64,000 nucleotides of DNA from assembly GCA_024362935.1 (NCBI GenBank), contig JANCRA010000019.1, forward strand, positions 14,132,501-14,196,500, in the 5' to 3' direction. The notes beneath the pieces were generated by a model. The model had not been told where the DNA came from, did no database searches, and saw only the letters and a program-made list of their open reading frames with translations. Position numbers and translations under genes: made by a program. Positions 45,007 to 57,390 of the stretch are shown piece by piece. Within the stretch, counting starts at the first letter, position 1. The number at the start of each line of letters is the position of its first letter. The DNA is from Setophaga petechia (Eukaryota; Chordata; Aves; Passeriformes; Parulidae).

Positions 45007-45114
45007 ATGTTCACTGCCAGTAGCGGGGCCGCGGGCGGGACGGGGCAGGACGGGGAGGTGGAGGGCAGGCAGGCAGCGCCGTGTCCAGGCTCCGTCCTCG
45101 GCGTGTGTGACTGA
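45007..45114 (+). other. Short upstream open frame at the RDH10 start region
   Basis: ATG at 45007 opens a 35-codon frame ending TGA at 45112-45114. The ATG lies 18 nt after the TATA box, so it falls at or just upstream of the predicted cap and would be translated only from a start further upstream. No other ATG occurs between 45115 and the RDH10 start. Confidence 0.3.
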
Positions 45115-45291
45115 GGCGGGGCGTGGGGCTGCGGGGGCGAGCGGTTCTGAGCGGGGTAGCTCGGCGGCGGGACCCCCGTAAGCGGAGCCTCCCTTGGTGC
45201 CCGTGGCGGGCGGTACCGGGCAGCGGCAGCTCCAGCTCGGGGAGCTGGGCGGCGAGCAGGCTCCGTGCCGCCGGCCCCGCGGTCCGGCAGC

Positions 45292-45583
45292 ATGAACATC
45301 CTGCTGGAGTTCTTCGTGGTGACTTTCCGAGTGCTGTGGGCGTTCGTGCTGGCCGCGGCCAAGTGGCTGGTGCGGCCCAAAGAGAAAAGTGTGGCGGGGC
45401 AGGTGTGCCTGATCACCGGGGCGGGCAGCGGCCTGGGCCGCCTCTTCGCCCTGGAGTTCGCCCGGCGCCGGGCGCTTCTAGTGCTGTGGGACATCAACAC
45501 GCAGAGCAACGAGGAGACGGCGGGCATGGTGCGGCACATCTACCGGGAGATGGCCGAGCAGGCGGCCGCTGCTGCCCCCGGAG
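45292..45583 (+). CDS. RDH10: RDH10 exon 1, coding part
   Basis: 292 nt, residues 1-97 plus one base. The donor is gtaagc at 45584. It holds the membrane anchor and the TGxxxGxG dinucleotide-binding motif. It ends in an alanine run ([10 protein letters not shown]) encoded by GC-rich GCN codons, the least conserved part of the protein. Confidence 0.96.
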
Positions 45584-46296
45584 GTAAGCGGCGGGGCTCC
45601 CCGCGCTGTCCCCGCCGCTCACCTGCCCGGCCCGGGGCAGAGGGAGCTGGGGCTGCGCGCCCGGCGGCTCCTGCCCGGAGCAGCGCTCACCTGCGGCCGG
45701 CCCTGAGAGCGGCTGGAGAGCCGCGCTGGAGACCGCCGGGCGCAGGAGTATCTGACGCCCCGACGGCGCTTCTGCCGGCCAGAGCCGGCCCTGTGCCCGC
45801 CGCGGTGAACCTCTGCTTCGCGGAGCCCCGGACTGCGGCGGCTGCTTTAAAACCTGCGGCTTTTCCTAAAGCACGTAACAGTGATAGTTAATAGCTGACT
45901 CCTGGTGTACTGCAATGACACCAGAGTAAATAGAAGTTTTGGTGGTTTGAAATTGTATTTGCTGTTTCTGCTTGAGCTACTTGTTTGAATGTCAAAATAT
46001 GAGCAAGAACTTTATTGCCCCCCCACCCCTTCTGTTTTCTTATCTGTGTTTTTTTAGTGGCTGGAGATGGAGAGAAAGATGTGCTGCCCCATTGCAACTT
46101 GCAAGTTTACACGTACACCTGTGATGTGGGCAAAAGAGAGAATGTCTACTTGACAGCTGAGAGGGTCCGCAAGGAGGTTGGCGAGGTGTCTGTCCTGGTT
46201 AACAATGCTGGTGTGGTCTCTGGGCACCATCTTCTGGAGTGTCCTGATGAGCTTATTGAGAGGACCATGATGGTTAACTGTCACGCGCACTTCTGG
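45292..46296 (+). CDS. RDH10: Retinol dehydrogenase 10, exons 1-2 (N-terminal 177 residues; partial)
   Basis: Short-chain dehydrogenase/reductase that oxidises all-trans-retinol to retinal, the first step of retinoic acid synthesis, on ER/microsomal membranes. Exon 1 (45292-45583) starts [18 protein letters not shown]: a hydrophobic membrane anchor at about 3-23, then [14 protein letters not shown]. The Rossmann cofactor motif TGAGSGLG is at 42-49. The acidic WDIN (D67) fits NAD preference. Exon 2 (46058-46296) has CDVG (119-122) and the SDR NNAG motif (146-149), and ends VNCHAHFW (170-177) at donor gtaact. The junction is phase 1 (G|TG, Val98). The start has A at -3. The catalytic Ser/Tyr/Lys exons and the C-terminus are not found before 64000, so the gene runs off the right edge. 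It is divergent from RPL7. Confidence 0.96.
46058..46296 (+). CDS. RDH10: RDH10 exon 2
   Basis: 239 nt, residues 98-177. A T-rich tract and ttttttag precede it. It reads [20 protein letters not shown] and then the highly conserved [20 protein letters not shown], ending at HFW. The donor gtaact is in phase 0. Confidence 0.96.
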
Positions 46297-47910
46297 GTAA
46301 CTATGAACTCCTTTCTGCTGCCCTTTTTGGTAATTAATTTTGGGAAATGAACTGCTGTTGCAGAACTCCTGTCTGCTTGAGGTTTGCACTTGTTCTTTTT
46401 CCCTTGTAGGATCACTGCTTTGGGTATTTCTTGTTTTAAGCTGACTGTTCTGTTTAACAGGAATGCTGGTATTAAGATTCCTAAAACAAATAAAATTAAA
46501 ACAAATAGTTTTAAATCAGCTGTATCCTCCTAGAATCCAGAGTTCTAAGTCTTGTGGCCATTTCTGTAGCTTTGGATATTAAATCCTTTACAGGTAATAA
46601 TCTCTGAATCTGCTTAAAGTTTGTTGCTGTTAATGAATGGCTTCTTTCCTCACATACTCTTCTGCCAGCACATTAGCAACTTTAATATACTCTTTTAATG
46701 ATGATTACAATAGCAAACTTGCGCATTTCTGGAAAAAAAATCTTTTAAATCCCTTGAAAATGTTGTTTGAACTGCCTTGGAGGCAGATTGTTCCTTTTGA
46801 AGGCTGGGAGGAAAGGCAAAAAAGATTTCTCAAGAAATCAAGCCAGGAACACTTTTCCAGGAATTCTGTGTATTTGTCCTCATAGCTTTCTCTGGAGGCT
46901 GCCTGTAGAAGTAAGAAAATCTTAACTGTGGTTTCTGGGATGGTATTGTCTCCACAACTAGCAGGTGCTAATTGAGGAGAACAAGTATGTGGTCTTACTC
47001 TTTTTGTCCATCTAAACCTTGTTTTCCCATGTGGTTTATTTTTAGACCCATAGTGGTGTGGAGTTACATAAATAGGGAGTGTTGAAGGAGGGCATGATGC
47101 ACACTTGGGTTAGCATTAGCTGTCAGACTGAGACCATTGTTAGTATTAAAACTGTTCTTTGATTCCTCAAATAAGGTTATGAAATACACTTGCATAACAA
47201 TGAAAGCATTAGGCAATCTGAAATATACTTTGACTTAAGGTAAGATCAGTCAAAGAAGGTTTTTCATAATACAATTTTATAAAGTTCCTCATCTTCAAAA
47301 CTTAGAAGGCCCTCCCAAGCCAACTTTTTAACATGGAAATGAAATGCTGTTTCATAACCCTAAAGGAGCCCCTTCAAATCTGCACTGTGAAACACTTAAT
47401 GGCAGAGCAGTCTCTTTCCAATGTATTGTAAAGCTTGCAGAGAGTGCACAGGAGATAGTATGTTTAGAAGCTCTTTTAAAGTCTCAAAGTATATATTTTA
47501 AAGCAATCTGAGAGGTTCTGAGAGTGCTTATGTGACTTCTTATAATTAAGAGTTTTGTGTGTTCCCCTTAATGAAAGTTAAATTGGTGCTTAAGCCAATA
47601 GAGATGTGTAGTAGATTTAATGACTGTTATTGATGTGGCTTAAATGTTGAATTGACAGTTTCCAAGAACTCTAAATTATGACATCACCATGAGTTAAAAT
47701 ATGGGAGGATCCTAAATTCTCCAGCTGTTCTTCCTTCAGGCCTAAGTCATACACTTATTTATAACAGTTTCAGAGACCTTTTTAAAGCACTCTGTGTGTT
47801 CTGAGTCTCTTACAGTAATAGAAAACTAAACTTAGATTCTAGTATTGCTATGATTGGGTTTCCATAACAGTTCCATTCATCTAGCTCTAAATGTTAGTGT
47901 AAAGTGGCTT

Positions 47911-47931
47911 AAAAAAAAAAAAAAAAAAAAA
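47911..47931. repeat. Poly(A) run in RDH10 intron 2
   Basis: Twenty-one consecutive A. No gene-derived sequence was recognised beside it. Confidence 0.95.
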
Positions 47932-49759
47932 CTCCAAGAAGGTATAGCTATGTCTGGACTGCGGAACTTAAGATTTTGGCTTAAGTTTTAAAGGAGCAGT
48001 CAACACCCTTTAGATTTAATTGAGGATCTGTTCATATGTAAACTTCCTGTAGATTCTGTGTCCTGCTTTGCTTTTCTTTTTTCTTTTTTTTTTACTCTGT
48101 TGGCAAAACACTTTTCCTTGTATTCCCCTTCATGGTCCCAGAAAAGATTGGCTTGACCAATAGTGGGTGGACTTCTGTTGAAAGTAATACTACTTAATTC
48201 ATAAGATATCATCTGAATCAGCTGATTTGAAGCCAACTTTTTTGATGCAAGTCAATGCTGACTTAAATAGAACAATGTGTCTAGATGTGTGAAGTCTTAT
48301 ACAGCTAGTCTTTTCCGTGTCAGCTAAACTGGTGGTCCAAAAGCAAAGCTAATACTCTGGAGCATTATGTAGGCTTTTAAGTATTCTTGCAGGGTGTTTA
48401 GTCCAAAAAACTGTAAATGGATTTTGTAAAGACATGGATCTTGCATGTAATATTGCTTCAGTAGTTAAGTGTCTGTACTTTTTGGGATTTTGGTGTTTGT
48501 GTGTTTTGTTGTTTTTTTTGTTTTTTTTTTTTAATGTGGTTCAGGGGAAATTCTTTTTAATCCCTTGATCATTAATCAAGCCTTGATGTGTTTCTACATA
48601 AAAACTGAAAATAAGGCTCTAGTACTGTCCTTTCAAACATTTGACATCAGATTAATTGCCAGTTCTCCATGCAGAATGCAGGTGATCTGATCTTGCCTTT
48701 ATGCTAGCAGCTACCATCAGAAGGCTGCCCAACTTCTGCAGTAGGCAGTGACATGGAAATCTGTCACCGTTTTGCTGCTGTGACTCCAACTGGGCTGTGT
48801 ACCATATCACAAACTGGCAGTCCAGAGAGCCTTAGCAGCATGGAACAGCCTAAACAGATGCTTTCCATTTTGCTGACATGCATGATTTGTGTAATCCTTC
48901 CTATGAGTGTTCTGTATAAAAATGTCACCACTGCATCATGTAGCAATTTCCACAGCATAAAATCCACTGCAGTATTAAAAACCTGTTATTTCATGCTGTG
49001 ATAACTTGAATGCTTCTGATATTGAAAACATAGGGACAAAATCCATTCCTGGTTTGAAATAAGCCAGCTCTGGTTTACTATAATTTGCAGATGCATAAAA
49101 TTGTAGCAGGAGTGTAACCCTATCTTTCCTGCCAGTCTGTTGCAAGAATAATAACTTACTTGGCTACACTTGTCAATTATTAGAACTGAATTTCTACAGA
49201 CTAGGAAGTTTTCTTTCTGTGATGTGTTGGGATGCAAATTTCAAAAATGTTGTCACAATATAACTTGAAGCTGTTGCTAAATCAGATTTTAGTAAATATA
49301 GGAATTGGACTTTTTTTCTTGTAGTTTTACAATAACACCCAAGTATCAAAAAAATACTGTGGTTTAGAGAATGGCACCATATCAAATAAAACTACAAACT
49401 CTTAATTTTGGGACAATTTGAGAGTCTTGTACCTCCTCTAACACTTCTTCTGGAAAAATAATATATTGCTGGATAAGTAAATATTAATATTGGGCATCAC
49501 TATAATACCTGGACAATCCTTCTAGTTTTGGTTGCTGGGGAAGGGCCAGTGCAGGCTGATGAGCAGGTTCTGAAATTCTGTGACATGAAGATCCTTCTGT
49601 ACAACAGGTTTTCAGTATTCAGCTCTAAGAGATCAGTGATCTGTGTTTCCCTGTCATGGGGATACTCCAAATATTTCAGCTTAAAGCTTTCCACCTAGAA
49701 TTCTCTTCAACTTACCATAAGGGGGAAGCAAAAGCATTCTGCTCCAGCTCTGTCATATT

Positions 49760-49781
49760 AAAAAAAAAAAAAAAAAAAAAA
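49760..49781. repeat. Poly(A) run in RDH10 intron 2
   Basis: Twenty-two consecutive A followed by GAAATCC. No associated retrocopy was recognised. Confidence 0.95.
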
Positions 49782-52700
49782 GAAATCCATATAGAGAGTG
49801 ACTAGGATCCAGAGTTTAAAGGCTTGTGTACTGCTTTCTTAGTCTGGATTGGGTTTTTTTTTTAATTTATTTACAGCTGCTTGATTTTTTGAAGATATGC
49901 TGGCATCTCTGTAATTGAAGTAATTGTCAGATGATCTGACATTGGTGGGGGATATAAATACTCATTAGAGAGGGAAACAGTACTAAGGTGTTTAGGGCAT
50001 TCATGAAAACCTCTAAAATATAAATATACCTTGGGAGGATGGTTAATACAGAGTTACTAAATCAAATACCCATTGATGCAGCTGCTGTACTTATCAGTCT
50101 CATTAGACTGACAGGATTGCTAAAGCCTTGGAGGGGCTATAGTTATCTATAATGTATCAGTATTTATGCATTGTTGTCTTCTCTTCAAGCTCCCTTGTGT
50201 TAAATAAAGTTCACTTATGCCTATAGTTTGTTTAGGTTACAGAAGTATTACACATAGTGTGGGCACAATCTTCTATGGAAGAAAATGCAGCTTATGATAT
50301 TTGGATCTATGCCCTGCTAAGTCTTTTGACCTCTTGGCATGATTTTTAGTTCTTGCTATCAAATTTAGGATTCTAGTACTGATGATCAAATATAGACAGA
50401 ATATTCCACTAACAGGCCACCCAACTATATTTAGTATTTCAGATGAGTGAAGTTAGTTTAAATTGGTTTTTTTTTTTATTTTTAATGATGTACCCCAAGA
50501 TGCTGAAGTTCACTTACAAAGTTTAATCTACATGTTCTTGACTTGTTTCTTTGAAAAATGAGCCGGATCAAGTTCAAGCAAAACATTTGTATGTGATCCA
50601 AAAAGTATCATCAAAACTAGCTTTTCCCTTGCTCAATTATTCCAACTCCATGCCACCAGTAAATTACCTTGGACAGCACATGTGTTTCATATACTGTGGT
50701 AGCATGCTGGGTAGTGAGTATGAAGGAAAAAGCAATCATACTCTTAGCTATGGAAATAGTCATATTAGTCATACTTAAAACTTATAAGTGCTTTGGGATG
50801 GTTCTGCTGTTCATCTGTTTCTGGGTTCATTTCTTAAAAAAAGAGGGAATCTATCAAATGAGAAAATACTATCTTCCAGATGCAGGCCCTAGAAAACTAT
50901 GCTTTCCCATTTTATAAAGCAGTGTACTTAGGACAAGTTTTGGAAAATAAAGGGGTTGGATATATATTTCTGGAGTTATAATGGGCAAAGTGCTATTGCT
51001 TCAGAACTTTCTTCATGGATTTACTTTATGGTCTTCGAGGACTAGCATTGTGTCAAACACAGTTGTCAGTTACCATCATGCAGTCTTTAGTTTTAGATCT
51101 TGTATCTTGCAATTTTTGTATATCTGTATCTTAGCTTTGTAATCATGTTTTAGGTATAGTGATCAGTTTAAAAGCATTCATGTTTTTTCTTTTTTTTTTT
51201 TTTTTAAGTTTTCTTTTTTGATGCAGACACCAACCCAGACCCCTTAATTAGGTGCCTGTATGTTTGAGCTTTGACCATAGCACCACTCTTACACTAGTTT
51301 CAGAATAGTAATGGAAGAGGATAAAAATGAATCTTTTGGCAATGTACTCATCTGAAGAGTCAACACACATAACTGAGTGTGTAGAGATGGGGTGCTAGGT
51401 AGGTCTTAGTCTTATGCAAAACGCCTCTTCATTTGCCTTGTGTGGGAATCATGAGTTTGAGCATCTATAATTGGGATTCCACAGTGCTGCCCACCAAACT
51501 GTAGTTGCTCTATTCCCTAAGGGCTATTGAGTCTGTTCTGTCCTGGTTCTTCATTGTCTACTGTATCTTGATGATAAATAAGTAGTTACATATCAAGGAA
51601 TGTGAGGAGAATAAATTACAGCACTCTCGGTTAGTTAGCAACACTCAGGGCTGTGGGAAAATCATATTGAAGATTTTTTGAATGTGTTACAACACCAGCC
51701 TTCCTACATATACTTTCTGTTCTAGAGCATCTTCCTTATCTGATGGAGAATGCTGACTTCTTTTGTTCAAGTGACAGCTGAATTTGTGCATTTCCCTTCC
51801 TCTTAACGATGATGTAGAGTGCTTGATTTTCATTCCAGTCAGTTAACAGCTCTAAAATGACCTTCCATAATGTTTTCCTTGAACTGCTTCAGTTACACCT
51901 AAGCTTTTGTGACAGCTTCTCTCAGACATACTTTGGAATTTAATTTGCTGCACCGTTTGCAAGACTCACGGATCTTAGTCTCAAGAAACAGAAAATAGAG
52001 ATTCTCAGATTGTGACCCGCGGATTATTTGTTGCCTGTAGATTGGTGTCCAAGATGGTAGCAGAAGGTGTGAGCAGCCATTTACTTCCATTCACTAAACT
52101 GTATAAAACTTGAAGAATTTAGGTGAAAACTGTAATATTTCATAGAAAAGCATTGTGAAAGTTCACTTGAGGAAAGGGAATGTTGTCCTGAAGAGACCAT
52201 GCCAAGACTACTTGAAACATATCTGAAGTATTAATAATTAAGTGGCTTGCAATTCTACATCCATCTAAAATGAAGCTGGAGTTGCAGTATAGTTTGCACA
52301 GGTAAGACACTTGGGAAAATCTCACTCTTTAGTCTCCTGTGACTTTTTCTGAGGCTTGGAGACTTGTCAGCAAACTGTGTGAATGTTTTCAGGATTGCTA
52401 ATCTTCTCTGAAGGCATGGTCCTGGATGAGTGATCCGTGTGATGGTTATATTCCTCCTTCTTATGGAACACAGTAGGTCAGCTGAATAAGCAAAAACCTC
52501 TGACCTGGCTTTGGTCTGCAATTATGCAGTTACTTGTGAAGGATGTGGGGAGACAGGAAAACCTTGAATGTGACAATGGTCTTTGCCAGTGTGGTGCCTA
52601 ACCTTGTTACAAGTGGAGGGAGCAGCTCTTCAATGTTTCAGTGAAATACTCATCTAAAAGGCCATGTGTATGCCTTTCTTGTCCTGTAGAGGTTAGGAGG

Positions 52701-55700
52701 GCAATGGAGTTTAAAGTTCCATATTCTTCCATCTACAGGTAACGTTCATCTTTATTTTATGAAAACTGGCTAAGTTAATTTTGTGTCGTTGTTATTAACT
52801 TTCTGTAATAACCAAGTGACTAGCAGAATTGGAGAAGACAGCTGTGTTCGTGTGCTCAGTGGTGGGGAAAAGCAATCCCAATTATGATGCAGCCAAGTGT
52901 CCTGCTAACCCAGTGTTTGCAACCCTGCCTAAGACCTTTCTTAACTGATCTGTGTGGGTAAGCAATCCTTTTTCTTAGCTCTCAGCGTCATCAATTACTC
53001 TGACTAGACAGGCTGAGGAAGGATGAATGTTATGTTTTCTAGCACCATCTCTGTCATTTTAGCACTGCACTTCTTAAATCTTTTCTACTTTTATCCTTAT
53101 CAGCTGTGAACTATTACTCTCTCCCAATGCTTCTCATGCTTTGATTTCGCTTCCGGGGTTTTTCTGTGGGGAGGGAAGGATTCTGTTATGTACTCTAGTA
53201 CTAAATCTTTCCACAATTCTCTGCATGTAAAAGCCAGTGCCTCACTCACTTGATAAGCCTTGCTTCCTTTGACCTTTGAGGTTTCTGGCTGACACTGGTG
53301 GTAAAACTGAGTTACTGATACCTCTCTGTCTTTTGTGAAAAATGGCAGATGTCTTTCTGCAAAGGCAAGCTGAAACTGATTTGCATGTGATGCTATGTGC
53401 TTTTACCTGTGATTTTAGACTTCACCTGCTAAAAATTAGAGTCTTTCAATCTTTCAAAATGCAGTTACAGTATAGGTGAGTAGGCACAGATTTTGAAATT
53501 CATAGGATCTTGGGGGTTGAGAGTTTAGTTTGAAAGCAGATATGTCTCAAATGGGGGGAGATTTACATCTGTGCTTACACTTTTGAATGAATGCTCTGTT
53601 CTTGTAAATAATTATATTAGTAAAATGATTTATATGTCAGTCAAATTAACACTTGACATGAGTGAGTTATCACAACTGGGATGGGAGGGCATGATAGGCC
53701 AAGATATGCTGGAACAGCTGTGGAGCTGAGGTGGCTGACTTAGTGTGAGCCTTTTGAAATTCAAGTTTGTTTGTCTGTTGAATTCTGCACCTAAATGTGC
53801 CCTGGTGCTGGTTGCTTCTGCCATCTGTTTGAACTTGTGTGATAGTTTCTCAAGCACTCCACTTTTCAGCATTATTTTGAAAAAACTCACAAGTGTGTGT
53901 TTAAAAGTAACTTGTCCAAAATTCCTGTTGATCTAGGATGAAACTACAAGGCAGCTTAGTGGTGGCAGTCTGTCTTGTGGGACCATCCATTGAATCTGTA
54001 TCTTACCTTGCACTAGTTTTTATATTCAACTGGTGTTAGGGTGAGCTGGTTCAGCTCACTAACTTGTCTGCGGGGCAGGGAGGAAAGCTGCTAATTTTCT
54101 TGCCCAAATTGATTCATTTTTCTGTTTGAAGGCTAGAATCACCTCATCAGCATTTCAGACTTGGAGTAGCCAATGTGTGGGGGAAATGGTGAAGAGGAAT
54201 AGGATAAAACCACAGAGCTGAACAGGGCCTCTGTGATTATCCTAGTGAAGCCTCATTCTTGGGCCTTTTTTTTTTTAGTATGATTTACATCCTCTACATA
54301 ATTAAGTAGTCATGAATGATTCCAGGCCATAACAAATCCTCCTCTGGCATAACAGTCTGAATATAATGACTTGACTTCAAAAGAGATGGCAGTATTTTAA
54401 TTACAACTATTAAAAACCCTTAGATAAAGGTAAACTAGTTTTCTGTATGCATCAGGTAATGTTGTGTTAACAACTTTAGCTTATTTACCTTGAAACAATA
54501 CTATGATTGCTGTGATCTCTGTGCCTACTGAACTGTTTAACTTCCCTGGAAATCAGTTTGACTAACACAGAATGTGGAAAAAAAACCCCAGGCTTGAGCC
54601 ATGTTTGAGCTTGCGGGAAATAAGCATAGTTTCCACAGACATGCAAAAGAAGTATTTCTCTCTCTGAAGACTCACCCCCTAAGAAAGTGAGTAGTTTGCT
54701 AATGTTTGTTTAAAATGCCTGTGCAAGCAAAAGCCTTGAAAATTGCATTAGTTGCTGGTTTAGTTACTGTATTAGCTGGAGTCTTTTGATCATTTTATCC
54801 TTTGTTGGCTTATGGAGCAAAAATTTACCTGCTGAGACTGTTTATTTTCTGTGCACCCTTTTGTGGAAGGGAGGGGAAAAGTATGAAACATAAACAGCTG
54901 GGTTTTAAAAACCTAAAAGCCTCATGCATTTTAGAAAGGCACTTCTCATTCAGTGAGTTACTTTGAAGGAAGTCAAAGTCTTTTAAGATCTTACTGTTTC
55001 CTGAAGAAACACTGAAGTTAAAGCTCTAGTTAAATCTCATCTTCCCTGGTTTTCTGTTTCCACTAAGTAAGACTGCTATGTAGAAAGAGGAACTTTCCTT
55101 CTAGTCTTATTCCTCTTGTGAGATGCTCAGTTGGAGCATAATCACTTTCCTTGTTATGAAGGAAATGATTCAAAACAATGACTTGGGGACTGAGTTGGGC
55201 AGAATGAGTAAAGTGACTCAGCTTTCATCTGCCTGCAAGTACTCTAGGAATTGCATTGTTACAGAGGTACTGGCCTTAAGGTATCTAAAAAATATAGCAG
55301 TCCCTTTCTGCTTAGCCACTTCTTAAAAAACCTGCTACGTAAATCATAAAACATGAATGATGACTTCATATTTTCCGTAAGTGGTTCTGACAACGCTGTT
55401 CTCTAGTAATGTTTTGGAAACCCGTAGACTAAAATACCAAGCTTTACTAAATAGTCCAGAAGATGACTAAGCTTATGGCAAGCTGGAGAAAAACGTGGAT
55501 TTAAAAGTTGGATTCTGTTCTTGTTCACTGAACAAAATATTCTGAGCTCTTATCTAATAGTTTTTTCTAAAATGAATTTGTTATGTGGATTTTTCGCAGA
55601 CTCATAGGGGCATGTTTTCATTTTTGTCAAGATTATCAAATAGCTGGCAATAAATAACTGCGCTCCAAATGGTTGGACATTTGCTGCAAGCTTGTGCTAA

Positions 55701-56974
55701 TGAAGGTGAGGAACTAATGTGTTTGTTACACTAATGTCAACATAGCTCTGAAACGCTACAAATCCTTTGACACAGCCATTTGTCAGTATATAAACAAAGT
55801 AGAATTTCTAGTCACTTGACTTCAGCAGGGCTTAAGCCACCTTTTGTGGAAGGGAGTAGGCAAGTGTTAACTTCCTGCTTTACTTGAGTAGAGAACTCTA
55901 AAGTAATTTCAAATTTGACATTTGAATAAATCTATTTTTAGGTCATCTTTACTGATAGATCTGCCTGTGGAAGAATACGAGGTTGGTGCTGCTGCCTACT
56001 CAGACTGTAATTTAAATTCCTGAATTTGCAGGAGTGTATCTGTGCTGTTACAGCCATGTTGGAGCTCTTTGTTAGTCATGGCTCTATGGAAAGCTCAAAT
56101 ACTGACCTGGCAGATTTGAGCAGAAGGATTCACTTTCTAAGATGCATCTTACTTTTCAGTGGCTGCCAACTGTGTAATACTTCATTTAAGTGAATAGTAA
56201 TTGTGGTTGGATAGCTAAGGTAGTCTGAGAGTAGAATGTGATTAATATTTATGGAGAACAAATATTAGCTTGTCTAATAAAATGCCTTTGACCAGGAGGG
56301 AAGAGGTCAGCTTTTTGCAAGGGAGTACTTTGAAACCTTCAGTTCTCGTGGTCAGTTATGCCCTAAATTTGTGCTGTCTGGAGAAGTCTGCAGGTATACA
56401 TTTGTTCCACTTTGGTCTAGACTAGCTTGTTTTATGTGTAAAGTGAATTAAACACTTAACTGGGCCTCCAACGGCCCTCTTACTATGCCATCTTACCTCT
56501 ATTATTCAGTCTCATCTTCTAGATTACTTTGGCATTTACAACAAACATCATTGGCAGTTTGGGTTTTGCACTTTTACATTACTTAGGCAGAGATGCTCTT
56601 TTTCACTGCTCATTGCTAGTTGTCAAGAATTCAGTATGTTTGGATTGGTCTGACCAAGCTTTAAAACAATTAAAATTCAAAGTGCACAAAATTGTTTGTG
56701 AGGGCTCAGAATGTCCTAAAGAAGCTGGCATGGTAGTGTAGTTACTGGAGGACTTCTGATAGCCAGGGGAACATAATTAGTTTTTGAAAACTGTATGGTA
56801 CATGTATGTGCTGAACTTGGCTTAAATATGTTTTTTCCTCAAGAAATTCAGCGGGGTGCTCTGCACTGCTTCATTGAACTCTCCCTCTAGCAAAAGGGGC
56901 TTGCGACCAAAGGAGAAGGAGAAATGGAAGTAGAAGAGACACTGTTTCAGACCAGGATAATTTATTGCAGGCAA

Positions 56975-57038
56975 TAAATTATATATATATAAATATATAT
57001 ATAAATAAATAAAAATATATATATATATATATAAATAT
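56975..57038. repeat. AT microsatellite
   Basis: Alternating (TA)n runs are interrupted by AAATA units, about 60 bp of pure A/T with two long (AT) blocks. Probably length-polymorphic. Confidence 0.9.
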
Positions 57039-57220
57039 TGTTGTCAGAGAGATGTAGCAGAGGAGTTGGCATCCTTTCCAGTTAGTTAAGATTCTGCATG
57101 GATAAACTTGCAGTTAACACAGTGATGAAGAGTGCAAGGTCTCTCCTGGCTTCTGAACTTCTTCCTCTGTGAGAGAAAGAGGGAATGGGCTGTTGAACAG
57201 GGAATTAGTGTACTTAAATG

Positions 57221-57390
57221 GAGAATCACAGAACGGCTGAGGTGGGAAGTGGCCTCTGAGGGTCATCACATCCACCTCCCCTGCTCCAGCTGGGCCACCC
57301 AGAGCCAGTTCCCCAGGCTTGTGCCCAAACAGCTTTCTGATTCCTCTAAGGGTGGAGATTTTCACCATCTCTCTCAGCAACCAGTGAGAA
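57221..57390 (-). mobile_element. CR1 LINE 3' fragment in RDH10 intron 2
   Basis: The plus strand reads GAGAATCACAGAACGGCTGA, then a CCTCCCCTGCTCCAGCTGGG block, then AAGGGTGGAGATTTTCACCA and CTCTCAGCAACCAGTG. This is the reverse complement of the CR1 3' region. Confidence 0.85.

Noticed and set aside
44651..45587. Long open frames (up to 270 codons) on both strands across the RDH10 CpG island.
   Set aside because: GC-rich sequence lacks stop codons by composition. The frames overlap RDH10 exon 1 antisense or out of frame and have low-complexity Pro/Arg/Gly products.
46297..46350. The open frame of RDH10 exon 2 continues past HFW into [15 protein letters not shown], which faintly resembles the expected next residues (TTKAFLP, INHG).
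   Set aside because: A consensus donor (gtaact) lies exactly at the conserved HFW end and the frame soon hits a stop. The resemblance is weak and probably chance.
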